Part shown: positions 1 through 23,244 of the stretch, one piece after another
Numbering within the stretch: the first letter of the stretch is position 1
Layout: each line of letters opens with the position of its first letter
Assembly: GCA_030562195.1 (NCBI GenBank)
Contig: CM060202.1
Span: 29,064,317-29,128,316, forward strand
Reading direction: 5' to 3'
Origin: Nipponacmea schrenckii
Lineage: Eukaryota > Mollusca > Gastropoda > Lottiidae
Length of the DNA stretch: 64,000 nt
The notes under the pieces: generated by a model
What the model saw: the letters and a program-made list of their open reading frames with translations, nothing else
Told to the model about the DNA's origin: nothing
Databases searched by the model: none
Made by a program: the position numbers and the translations under genes

Positions 1-23
1 TGTTACATAGCAATTCTATTCTT

Positions 24-908
24 TAGTCATGACAACTGTAAGTCTAACTGATGAATATATACTCTTATTGACCAAGTTTGAAATTTTAAATATTATTTAA
101 AGGTAAAATCCTTTAAATGAAATCCCTTTTAAATTTTTAATTTGGATTTATAAAATCTTAATACCTAGTAAATTTAAATTTTATTTTGATTCATTAAAAG
201 GGGGGTTCCTATCCCTTTTCATGGGAAATAAATTTAACTTAAAATATACTTTTTAAAACAAAAGGGGGGTAGATTTCAGTTTTTACCCTAAATGAAACTC
301 AAAATTTTCTTAATAAAATAATACCTGTTAAATGGTGCCAAAACATCCAAAAGAGCAATCTAGAAATTAAAAAAGAATCTAAAACATTTTCCGAATGAAA
401 TTTTAGACAACTACCTATCAATTGGATATATTGTAAATGTTATAAGGAGTTTAAATTACTATACAAGCAATGAGACAATTGTACATCATTGAGAGAGAAT
501 CCTATAACAGAATATATGGTGATAAAATAGATTTGTCTCCCTTGATTGCAATATGGTAATAAATTCCTTTCTAAATGCTTAAACAATTTAAGGTTACGCC
601 TCTTTTGTGAAATCATTTTATTGACATTATTTATCAAGCAATTACATTGTTATTAATGTTTACTTTCAAATTGGTTTCAATTCTAAACTGATGCTGCCAC
701 TAATAAAAGACAGGCGCCATAGCAAAGGACAGTCTTTTTTATTATCAGGAATCTTTTTAAAAGTATTTAACATTGATGGTATAATACTAAAAGAAATCTA
801 ACCCTTATTTACTAGTTATCAAAATGTGTTTATAAAATCACAAGGAAATACTACATAAAATTTGAAGTCTAAAATTTGGTCAACCTATATATTCATCAGT
901 TTGACTTA
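24..908. mobile_element. Candidate non-autonomous TIR element (MITE-like)
   Basis: The left end near 41-90 (core AACTGATGAATATATA then TTGACCAAGTTT) reappears as an imperfect inverted copy at about 866-908 (AAATTTGGTCAACC then TATATTCATCAGTTTGACTT). The interior is AT-rich without a coding frame. Related left-end sequence occurs at 34885-34965 and 53738-53795. The inverted ends are seen directly. Classification as a MITE is inference, and exact ends and target-site duplication were not resolved. Confidence 0.4.
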
Positions 909-2760
909 TTGGGTGCTATTAATATTTTTTTTATTTTTTTTTTTATTTGGTAATGATTTAATAAAAAAAAAAAAAAAAAAAAAAAGGTGCTATTAATAAA
1001 GAAGCTATAGAAGCTATTTAAAAGACGATACGCTGCTTTCATTAATTTTATGGATTAATAGATTAACGAGCGATTTTGTCGTATAGTTTTGACAGGTTCA
1101 CCAAGTTTAAAAAATTCAATTTTTTGGTTATCCAGAGGTAGTATTCCCTTTAAAACTTTGTACGATTTTATTTTAATGAACGAGAGCTAGTGGATTGGAT
1201 GACCCACAATATCCATGACGATTGACCTTTGCTCAAAATTACAAAGTATTCAGATATAATGAGATACATAAAACAGTTCTGTACAATTTGTATAAAAATT
1301 TGATAACTAAAAAACTTGTCTATACAAAATAAAACTATATAGAAATCAATAACAAACATAGTCTTTATTGGTTGGATGGTCGTACAGTACCTTCAGCAAG
1401 TTGATCAACATTATGGGTTTGAATTTTCAGAATTTTAAAATCAAAGTGACTACTTGAAGGAACTTAATAAATTTAGTAAGGTAGTAATCTAAGGTAACCT
1501 AAGGTGTTACAATTGACTGTCAAGTGTGTTATTCCCAAACACTCAGCGCAAGATAAGTGACAACCAATCTGATTGGTCAACCACTAGAATTAATTTTAAC
1601 TTCAGGTTAAGTAACCAATCAAATCAATTATTGCTAAAATTGGGATTTGATCTTTGTCAGAAAAGATCAGGGGAAATTAATTCAGAAAATCTTGAAGGTT
1701 GTTCAATTTCAGTTGCACTATGATATGTGTAGAGTTTACTCGTATATTTAAAGTCCTATGTGCTACACATATATCATATTAGACAGTAGTCTTCAATTGC
1801 TGAATAAGCTGTCCTGGAGAAGATGCTGTATCAGAAACACTCCTCTGCAGCATGAGATGTGCTAGATAGACAGCCTAAGTATCTAATATTGTTTATTTAG
1901 TACATCTTTTGTCATCCAATCAACAAAGACAAAAATACAACAACAAAACAATTCACATTCAAAAATTTTCATTCTAAAAATGGCTTGATCATTTTTATAA
2001 AACTGAAATTTTGGATAAAATATAAAAATTTGATTTTTAGATGCATAATAATTAATAATAATAAAACTGTACATCACAACTCTTTACATTTACCTCCCCT
2101 TAATCGTATTTTTGACTTAAAGAAGGGTACCTGTTGGGCAAAAATTATTTTTTTAAGCCTTTATATTATATATGCAAGGAAATAAAAGATATATTGATAT
2201 ACTACTTCTGAGATTCTATGTTTCACATTCTTATACAGACAGCTTTATCAAGGAAATAGTATATCCATATATCTAGTGCTTCTTTACCTACACATATTTC
2301 TATATGTCTTATATGTATTGTATCTTACATAAGGGCACCCATCTTATATTTCATTTCATATGAAATTCAATGCCCTTAAGCAGCAGTTTGTAAATATATG
2401 CAATGAATACATATATTGGCATTTTAATTGAATGCAAGAATTCTTTAGAAGCTTGTATATATTAATATTAATGAGTAAATATTGACCTATCGACCAATCA
2501 ATTAATAATTCCTTCGTAACCAATCATGTTTTACTTCACAATAAGGGGTCAAGGTTGTAAAACGGCACTATTTTAACATATAACGGCACTATACTTATCA
2601 CGTAACTAAAATCATTACATCAGCAAGAATTACTCCATTCACTGGAAAATAGTTCCTCGATTTCAACAATAATTGGAACTATATTTCATATCCCACAAAT
2701 ATTATTACGCACTCAGTAAGGTTCACCTTCAATATACATATAATAACCTAACAACACCCA
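909..2760. other. Non-coding 3' flank of the PHLDB-like gene
   Basis: AT-rich DNA with a T-rich then A-rich stretch at 925-985 that could fold into a hairpin, and no convincing coding frame. Part of it should be the 3' UTR of the minus-strand gene ending at 2761. A minus-strand AATAAA lies near 1891, but the poly(A) site cannot be fixed by eye. Confidence 0.5.
1722..1779. repeat. Inverted repeat / hairpin
   Basis: ATGATATGTGTAG near 1722 is mirrored by CTACACATATATCAT near 1762-1776, separated by about 25 nt. This gives a short imperfect stem-loop. Function unknown; it may be a remnant of a small inverted-repeat transposon. Confidence 0.4.
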
Positions 2761-15308
<12,548 letters not shown>

Positions 15309-17640
15309 TGGTACTGGATATTAAAATTACAGTTTGGCAACATATTCTGCTACAATTCCATCAAATATCAGATCCAATAGGAGGTTAATCCCAGCACATC
15401 TTTCTTAGGAATTTCCAAATTTGGGCACTTTTACCTATCTTTGATATCTGTACTCCAGATCTAATCCAATATAAGCTTACTGGCTTCTGATATTTTCAGG
15501 TCAAAATAGATATTTAATACAGTTGATATTTCAACTATTCCGTAATAATTCCATATCTTCTTTATTTATCCTTATCACTGATCCCGTATCCTTCAAAACA
15601 GCTAATAAATCCAATATCTTAGTGATAATTCTTTATTGGCTATATCCTGTTAGAGATCTTGATATCCAGGTCAGTTCTTAGAATTACCAGACTGTAACAC
15701 TTTGTCCAACAATGTTTCGCTTGCTTCAATGACAACATAGACTGATGTTGTCCTTGTTGAATAAAATATCACAAATTTACTGCCTTCATCAATATCTGAA
15801 AGAAAAAGTTATCAACAGGAATTTAAACAATAAGTATACATGTGGAATCAAACCAATAATCAAACTGACTGACACACATTAAGATCTGAAATAACTTATA
15901 GAACAAACCATCTATGATAACATCTATAAAGACCATCAAATCAACAAATACAAGGGACACACAAGTAAGGCAGAAGGAACAATCTTACCTCAGGAATCAA
16001 AGAAATAACTGACACAAACATAGATAAAGACTATCAAACTCATCAAATACAACTGACACAGAAGCAAGACAGAAGGAACAAGTTTCTAAATTTTGCCAGG
16101 AATCCATTCAAAAATAATGCTGAAAAATGATGGAAATTGACTATCTTAACCAATCTTACCTAAGGAATCAAAGAAATAACCATCACAAACCTAGATAAAG
16201 ACCATCAAACCCAACAAATTCAAGTGACACAGAATTAACAACCTTCTGAATTACTGAATAACTCCTTCAACTAATGTTCCAATACCAGTTATACCCCACC
16301 CAGAGAACTTGACAATATCACTGGAGTAGGCCATACAAGACTGAAATCTGGAGGGACTTTAATATAGACCTGGAGTTAATTTGAGTTAGAAGACATAACG
16401 ATCTAGAATCTACATGTATCAGCTGGTATATATTTACTGTTTATTTACTCTCCTGACTGTTTACAAGCTAACAAGGTCTCTGATACCAGATGTCAGCATG
16501 GCTAGCGTTAGAACAACTATACACAAGTAACAATGTTCATATCAGAAAAAAAAAAGAGAAGTCCCTCTAAATAAAGGTAAGTAACACTTAAAGGTGATTT
16601 GAAAATTTAAGAACCAAAAATCCATTATATGGCACAGCATGCCTACTGTGCTCTGTCATCATTTTACGACCAGACAAACCATCATAACACAATCCGATAC
16701 AAACACTTCACCTACATTATAAGTTTAGATGTCTTTACTAGTTAATTAAGTGTCCTGTATTATAATCTGAACTAGAATACACTGATACCAAGTGCTTAGA
16801 AAGCGAGTTCCTTCATTGAAAATTTTTACAAAAAAACTTGGCTGTACCATAAGACTAAGAATAAGTGTAGAAATTCAACATTGAAAAATCCATGCTAACA
16901 AATTAAACAGGAGCCTGCCAACAATCTGTATAGTTAGGATAACAAGAAAACATCAAAAATAACCCCATGTCTTTCTTCTCAAAACTTTCAAAAAGGTCAT
17001 GTGATCTGGAAATTGAACTTTCAACCTAAGGTCACCAGTAACAAAGCTAGAGGTTGCACCAAATGGCATCCATCTTACAAGAGATCTGTGAGTGGTCTTT
17101 AAAACAAACCAAATGATGAAAGAATTTCTTCCATGGAGGTCAGATAGATTTCTTTGAAATTTGTTGAAGAAATATCAAGCTAAATTCTAACCAATAGCAC
17201 ATCTTGATTTCAATGAACACAATTTGGCCTTGTGCATTCGAAATGTGGAATTTTTCAATACTGAATTAAGTTCTGCTCAACATATATCCAAAGCAAAGAT
17301 GTCTTTGCATAAGCAAAGACTAAGCAAATATAAGTAAACGCAGTCTTATTATATTTGGAGGTAGAATAAAGACGCTTGCTTACAAAGACTTCACAATTAT
17401 GATCCTTACTGAATTGCCAGTAACCCTTCCACAATCAAAGTTTTATTTACAACTTAATAAGCACTGTCATAATAAATGGGTTAATCAGAATATTGTTTCT
17501 AGATGTACCAGAGTGTCACTGATAGACATATGACGATACCTGTCACTACCAAACATAATCTATATTAAAAATAGTCGCTCAGAATTGGTAATTTGATTGT
17601 TTTCCTTCAGATATTTTCCATCTTTACACTGTACAATATT
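15309..17640. other. Non-coding, upstream of the PHLDB-like short form
   Basis: No gene recognised. On the minus strand a good acceptor (TTTTTCTTTCAG) ends at 15796. It is followed by an open frame to a TGA at 15671 (about 40 codons, containing FVIFYSTRTTSVYVVIEA). This could be a 5' UTR exon or part of an unknown gene. Related stretches at 15930-16230 (GACCATCAAA...CAACAAAT...CAAGTGACACA) repeat loosely. Confidence 0.35.
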
Positions 17641-17652
17641 ACTTGTGAGGCA

Positions 17653-17945
17653 GAGATTAGGATGGTTGAAAGGTAACAAGTTACTATTCAACAGACTGTA
17701 CTGGCACAGGGTTAAAGTGTAGTTCATTAATTGTAGAGATTAGGATGGTTGAAAGGTAACAAGTTACTATTCAACAGACAGTACTGGCACAGGGTTAAAG
17801 TGTAGTTCAATAATTGTAGAGGTTAGGGTGGTTGAAAGGTAACAAGTTACTATACAACAGAAGGCCCTGGCACAGGATTAAAGCAGTGTACACTAATTGT
17901 AGAGATTAGGGTGGTTGAAAGGTAACAAGTTACAAGTTACTCAAA
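17653..17945 (+). repeat. Family B repeat amplified in tandem, 83-bp period
   Basis: Starts at 17653, 17736, 17819 and 17902 give 3.5 copies at an exact 83-bp spacing. Each begins GAG(A/G)TTAGG(A/G)TGGTTGAAAGG. The same sequence exists as single dispersed copies elsewhere in the window. Confidence 0.85.
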
Positions 17946-18521
17946 AGATTCCAGTTAAGAAAATGTGTTTGAAATATTTTTCAGAAACATCAATCACTGC
18001 TAACAAAAAATATGAACAATTTAGTTTCTAGAATGATACAACTGACTAACAAGTGAAAGACACCAATATACAGTCCCATTTCTGAGTTGGCCAAAGCTGG
18101 ATCCCAGCGACAAAAAGGGGAGAAAACCCAGTTCTGTTACAAAATTTGACAAATATGTGTAACAGACCCAATTTAACGAACAGTCACAATCGAATCAGAA
18201 AATAAGAACAAGACCACCTTGAATCAAATATTTATGAAGAATGCAGACATGATTCCTGGAAGTAATTTAACTTCTGTTAACCAACACCAGACGGTAAATT
18301 GAACTCTGATAGCGCCAGACGGACTCAATTACCTCATCAAGGAAATTGTCACCAAAGACACAAAATGGCTGCTGTTAGATGTTACTTGATCGATCAAATA
18401 GCTTCAAAGGAACATTTATCTAAGTTGACAAACACTCATGGTAGATTAGGTTTCCTGATTAAAGGGAGGGGAGAGGCTTTTTATAAACCCTCTTGTTACA
18501 TTAGGTTTTATGACAAAAGAA

Positions 18522-18560
18522 GGGGGGTGGGGAAGGAAGGGTGGGAAGAAAGGGAGGGGT
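18522..18560 (+). other. G-rich tract with G-quadruplex potential
   Basis: Five or more G-runs of three to six bases separated by short purine loops (GGGGGGTGGGG, GGGTGGG, GGGAGGGG). They lie within a purine-only stretch on the plus strand, 3.2 kb upstream of the candidate PHLDB-like first exon. Confidence 0.6.
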
Positions 18561-18779
18561 TTATATCATATAGCTGTAGACATTCGCTTAAATCCATGTA
18601 AGATTGAACAGAGCTGTCCACTCCAGTTTGAGTTAATAAGGAGGTATTAATGATCTAACCTTGCCTTGTAAACTTTTAATAACTATTTATTCTACCTTAA
18701 CACTAAACGTCGCATAAACTTTAACCAGTGATTGTTGTTCCATAAAGCTGTGCCTATATACCTAAATACTGAACCAGTG

Positions 18780-18845
18780 ACTTCAGTTGAATAGTAACTA
18801 GTTACCAACAGTAGCTGGTTTCTTTTCAACAACCTAATCACAATA
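18780..18845 (-). repeat. Interspersed repeat, family B (reverse)
   Basis: TTGAATAGTAACTAGTTACC and TTTTCAACAACCTAATCAC read as family B on the minus strand. Confidence 0.5.
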
Positions 18846-18883
18846 TACACTGCTAAAGATAACATTTTGATTCAATCCTGGCT

Positions 18884-19122
18884 GTGCATGTTTTTTAGGT
18901 CAACTATCTTTTTCTCGGTAAGACTTGAGTCATCTGAGTGGGACAATATGATACACAAGGCCTTGTGTGCTACAGGCTGTGCACACTTATGATCCCTTGA
19001 CAGTTGGAAATCGCAGGCAGATGCCACTGTCCTGGCAAAATTGTCTTCACTACACACTACATGGCATTGCCTGTCTTCATTAGCCAGAAGAGTAGAAGTT
19101 AAACTCCATTTATTTCTAAATA
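18884..19122 (+). mobile_element. SINE copy, family A, lacking most of the tRNA-like head
   Basis: GAGTGGGACAATATGATACA, CTTGTGTGCTACAGGCTGTG, CACTGTCCTGGCAAAATTGT and GCCTGTCTTCATTAGCC follow the order of the 31038 copy. The tail is AGAAGTTAAACTCCATTTAT. Confidence 0.7.
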
Positions 19123-19201
19123 AGACCTATCGTAAAACCAATGTTCACACAACTAGCCAATTTTCTTGGTATTACAGAAGTTAATTTCCTGTAAGAAGCC
19201 A

Positions 19202-19701
19202 NNNNNNNNNNNNNNNNNNNNNNNNNNNNNNNNNNNNNNNNNNNNNNNNNNNNNNNNNNNNNNNNNNNNNNNNNNNNNNNNNNNNNNNNNNNNNNNNNNN
19301 NNNNNNNNNNNNNNNNNNNNNNNNNNNNNNNNNNNNNNNNNNNNNNNNNNNNNNNNNNNNNNNNNNNNNNNNNNNNNNNNNNNNNNNNNNNNNNNNNNNN
19401 NNNNNNNNNNNNNNNNNNNNNNNNNNNNNNNNNNNNNNNNNNNNNNNNNNNNNNNNNNNNNNNNNNNNNNNNNNNNNNNNNNNNNNNNNNNNNNNNNNNN
19501 NNNNNNNNNNNNNNNNNNNNNNNNNNNNNNNNNNNNNNNNNNNNNNNNNNNNNNNNNNNNNNNNNNNNNNNNNNNNNNNNNNNNNNNNNNNNNNNNNNNN
19601 NNNNNNNNNNNNNNNNNNNNNNNNNNNNNNNNNNNNNNNNNNNNNNNNNNNNNNNNNNNNNNNNNNNNNNNNNNNNNNNNNNNNNNNNNNNNNNNNNNNN
19701 N
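19202..19701. other. Assembly gap (500 N)
   Basis: Exactly 500 N, probably a placeholder of unknown true length. It removes the 3' part of the minus-strand IgGFc-binding-domain gene. An acceptor-like TTCTTACAG on the minus strand just beyond the gap (ending near 19191) may start a further exon, but nothing recognisable follows before SINE sequence. Confidence 0.98.
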
Positions 19702-20704
19702 AAAATATCTATTACGTCCCCTTGACCATATTCGCTGACAGGTGGCACCACTGTCATTCCGCCATCGTAATGTATTTCACCAGTTAACATGTGTATCACT
19801 GAAATGGGCTTTGAACTTTCAATATACGCCCAATTCCTGAGGTCTACGTCAACCCAATGGCCAGGGTAAAAGAGTTGATGTTCTTGGTTGCCTGTTGGCG
19901 ATCTGATATCTATTATCGTGTTGCCTTGATGGCCGATCACTCTAATTACGTCATCACATGATCTGGATGCAAGTCCTATGCAAACGGGATGTGGTGTCTG
20001 AACTAGGGCAAATTTTTTACCCCAAGATTTTACCGGATGAAGTTGCTCGAAGAAAAGATCCTTCTGTTGCCCTGTTAGAAATGGTGTATATTGGCCACCA
20101 CTGAAAACAGCGACTGGTTTATTAGACGTTATACGGGAGCCTGTGATGTCAGTAACTGTCTGAATTTGCCAAACTTGATATTGGTCTAGATATTCTGATA
20201 ATAAGTCTCCATGACGGTACGTTTTCCCGCCATAATCTACAGCAATAGAAGCGTCTTGTAGTTTAAGTTTCACTTGAACCACTGTAAAGGGATGTGCGGC
20301 TACGATTTGAATCTGACATTTATTAGCTTCACAGACCGTAACAGCGTAATACTCCTGACCTAAAGCTTCTACTGGCAATAGTCGTGTGGCACCACTTGCT
20401 TTATACAGAGCTTTTGTATCCAAAATGGTATAAGCTGATATTTCGTGACTAGCCTCAATAAGTATCCCCAAATCTGATACTCCAGAGCCCGACAGTTCCA
20501 GATCGTGTAGTGATGCCAGCTCTTTAGAGACGTTCATGCTGATCTGAGTGTTTAAAACGGATGTAATCCTTGGTGTCGTAACTTTAATCATCACCTCATC
20601 GGTGGACATCGTGGAGAAAACGAGCGAAGTGGTTCCAGTGGGATCAGCCTGAAACTGCTCCGGAAAAACAGCTATAAATCTCAGACTATACGAGTCACTA
20701 TCAC
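19702..20704 (-). CDS. Exon 4: second IgGFc-binding-type domain, cut by gap
   Basis: The acceptor TTTCTAG precedes GT GAT AGT, completing the glycine codon begun in the previous exon. It then runs open for 333 codons. It includes SLRFIAVFPEQFQ (domain start), YYAVTVCEANKCQIQIVAA, FFEQLHPVKSWGKKFALV and HWVDVDLRNWAYIESSKPI. A methionine at 20717 lies in intron sequence and is not the start. Confidence 0.85.
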
Positions 20705-23244
20705 CTAGAAAGGTCAATGCATAAAATTTTAAAATTGTTTTATCTATATAATAAGAGTCGAAAGTTTCAGCTAAGTCGTAATGGCATCTTCCAATCCAGT
20801 AGAGACGGAATTAATATAGCCTGGCAACTATCGCCACACGAGGGAAATACCGTCATAGCTTTTAATAGTACTGTACTCGATATATCATTTACTAATAAAG
20901 TGGTATTCAAAGGTAAATGACGTCATAGAATATTTGTTTCGGGTAAATATGGTACAATCAAAAAACATTAGATTTACCTGACACAATTTGCTGACAATCT
21001 TTTCCAACATAATCTGGAATAGATTTTAAATAATACAAAAAATACGCAAACATCATTAAATGAGATCTCTACTATGAATAGTTTGCCGAGTATCATTGTG
21101 TATTCGAAAAGGATTTCACAATTTTAGCACTAGAATGTCTTTGGGTCTAATCTTTAAAAAAAAAACGAAGAAACTATAACAACTTAGGTTTATAAGTCCA
21201 CCGTGAAAAGGGATCCTTTCTAATAGCTGTTCCTTGGCCAAATCACTTGGCACCGATCTTTCCCGGATTATCCCTACCCATTTACAGCCGGGTGGACTGA
21301 ATTATGAGTGAAGACGACTTATTCAACACTGTTTCAGGATGGCCAAGCCCTAAGATGGTTTCGGGAATACGCAGCCAGGAATCTTCCTTCAGAATTTTTC
21401 CCGTAGAAACACTAGAAAACAACAAACCTGCTGGTTCTCCACCAGATGAACAGACATCCTCGTCAACCAAACCATCACAGTCATTGTCCACCATATCACC
21501 TATACTAGTATTAGAAGCTACACATTCCTAAACATAAAACATGAAAGCATATACTACAATACCATGCCCAACCGTAGCGAGAAATCACTAAAACTGTACT
21601 AGTGTTGATAACTGAAACCTAATGACTAAATAAAAATCATTGGCATTAAAAATCACTGACAAGATACTGCTTGGAAATGGTGGTTAATGTTTGTTTTCAG
21701 GATTGCGACTTGCTGTGTGCTGAATGAGTTTCTGCGACCACATATCATATATAAACAGTTTGATTTGTGGCCTTCGCTCTTGACGGAAGTGCAAATTGAC
21801 TTCCTAGAAGCGACTTACCGAATTGGTATAAATAAACTGCATGGCTCCAATGAGACTCACTGAATATCCATTTGCGTTTAACTGATAATATACAGCCAGG
21901 CCTCGAACGTTAGACTTGGACACTTTCTGGTTGGCGGACGGCGACGTCGTAGACGAGTAATTGACAAACAATTCATCTCCGGGTATGGCCGTAAAATCAA
22001 TTTGAGGATCTGTGTTTACATACAGTGTGTCGTCTAGAGAACGCGCCACAGATATGACCAAACTTGATATGGCCTGAGCACCCGGCAGAAGCACTGTTTG
22101 AGTACCACCGGATAGAAATTGATCTTTTGGAATCATTAGCAACATTGTGGACCATTCATTAATCGGATCAACGGTTCCCGTTTGAGTTTTTCTTATAACC
22201 AGAATAGGTTTATCAGCAAATATGAACTGTGTGCCGTTCAGACGCAAAGTAAACCATTCTCCACCTGTTGGAAGGTATCTCCTTACTACGCCGCCAATTT
22301 GAATCGTAGTCTGTGGCTGGCTGGATAAAAAATAATAATCGTCCCCAATACTTTGTGTATATCCAGACGGAATCGTCAAAATCTCCCTCCCGAATGCTTT
22401 CACTGGAGGGAGCTGTTCCATCACCAGGTGGCGCTTGTTAGCGTCCAATCCCAATGCCCCTCCTCCGACCACGAACACTTTTTTGTTAGAAATCACCAAC
22501 GTTCCGGTTAAATCCGAGTTACATCTTATCTGTAACGTTTCAAACCCATTAATCGTTAGAGATATAATATCACCGTTCTGATACGAGACTGAGTTAAACA
22601 AAACAAAGTCTCCGTTAGAAATAGCAAGATATATCTCCACTTGAACTGCCTCAATTATAGCAGTGACACTAAACTGGCAAGGGTTATATTCGTCGCAGTG
22701 GGTCACAATATAGTATTCTGTTCCTAAAGACTGGGAAGGTATGGCCGTATATCCATCTCCACCATTTTTAGCTATTACATACACGGACACGTCGGTCGTA
22801 GACGTAACTAAAATGGTTTTATTTGATACTCTAGTACCAAACAACGTGTACGTCGACGACAACGATACCTCTCTGATTTCAGATTTCAAGACGTTGGTGA
22901 AGGTGCCAATATTGATACCAAGTAAAGGCGCCGTAACATTGAAATCGGCATCGTTGTTAGGCAACGTTATATACAGCATGTACTCAGTTGGGGGCACGGT
23001 GTTGCCTTCTGGACAAACTATTACAAACTCAGTTCCATACGACATAGAAACTGAAAGTAGAAGAGAGTTTCTTGTATTGTTATTATATTCATGAAGTATT
23101 TCAAAATGATATATTTCTTAAATTTTAATGGAATTTATCTTACCTTGCTGAACTTGAAGAATAAAGTTGAAAATCGCCAAGAATATTTGTAACTCCATTT
23201 TGATCCATCGGGTACTAGAATTTACCATATTTCGTCATTCCGTT
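19702..23244 (-). CDS. Secreted protein with tandem IgGFc-binding-type domains, 3' end missing
   Basis: Four coding exons join in frame on the minus strand: 23198-23144 (ATG at 23198), 23050-21819, 21527-21428 and 20704-19702 (runs into the gap). The mRNA 5' part starts after an acceptor at 23245, so a non-coding first exon lies upstream. The product starts with a signal peptide (MELQIFLAIFNFIL). Domain 1 covers about residues 22-429. A short acidic linker contains VDNDCDGLVDED, and a second copy of the domain runs from about 463 to at least 796. Both copies carry the EQL-PVK-(F/W)G-(R/K) core (EQLPPVKAFGRE and EQLHPVKSWGKK). The fold is that of the N-terminal domain of IgGFc-binding protein, a mucus-associated secreted protein in vertebrates. 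Invertebrate family members are often many and lineage-specific. Ligand and function here are unknown. Confidence 0.85.
20705..21427. other. Intron 3 of the IgGFc-binding-domain gene, with a family C repeat
   Basis: Contains a family C repeat on the minus strand at about 21185-21325 (AAGTCGTCTTCACTCATAAT, CACCCGGCTGTAAATGG) and a TGACGTCA at 20918-20925. The reading frame of exon 3 stays open into this intron for about 50 codons, to a stop at 21282. Confidence 0.6.
21428..21527 (-). CDS. Exon 3: metal-binding-like linker
   Basis: A 100-nt exon with acceptor TGTTTAG and donor CAG|GTTTGT. It encodes an ECVASNT start and VDNDCDGLVDEDVC, which resembles the MopE-type putative calcium/metal-binding motif (DxDxDGxxDE). 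Its phases (0 in, 1 out) fit the exons on either side. Confidence 0.8.
21819..23050 (-). CDS. Exon 2: first IgGFc-binding-type domain
   Basis: A 1232-nt exon, acceptor TACTTTCAG, donor TTCG|GTAAGT. It covers one complete domain of about 410 residues. Features: YGTEFVIVCPEGN at the start, an LGTEYYIVTHCDEYNPCQFSV segment with paired cysteines, VMEQLPPVKAFGREI, and GLAVYYQLNANGYS near the end. It contains few cysteines, as is typical of this beta-rich domain. Confidence 0.88.
23144..23244 (-). CDS. Exon 1 (coding): 5' UTR end and signal peptide
   Basis: An acceptor TTTTCCAG ends at 23245 on the minus strand. The ATG lies at 23198 and the donor AAG|GTAAGA at 23143. The 18 codons encode a hydrophobic leader (LQIFLAIFNFIL), consistent with secretion. 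The split codon joins exon 2 in frame. Confidence 0.8.

Noticed and set aside
1168..1359. Small minus-strand frame rich in Phe, Ile and Tyr (also 440-637, 1883-2077, 6060-6299)
   Set aside because: Typical chance frames in AT-rich DNA; no start context, signal or conserved motif.
18299..18601. 100-residue plus-strand frame
   Set aside because: It runs through a low-complexity purine/G-rich tract, lacks a clear ATG at its start and has no domain.
19116..19201. Continuation of the IgGFc-binding-domain frame across the N gap
   Set aside because: The apparent continuity depends on the arbitrary 500-N length, and the sequence after the gap leads straight into a SINE tail.
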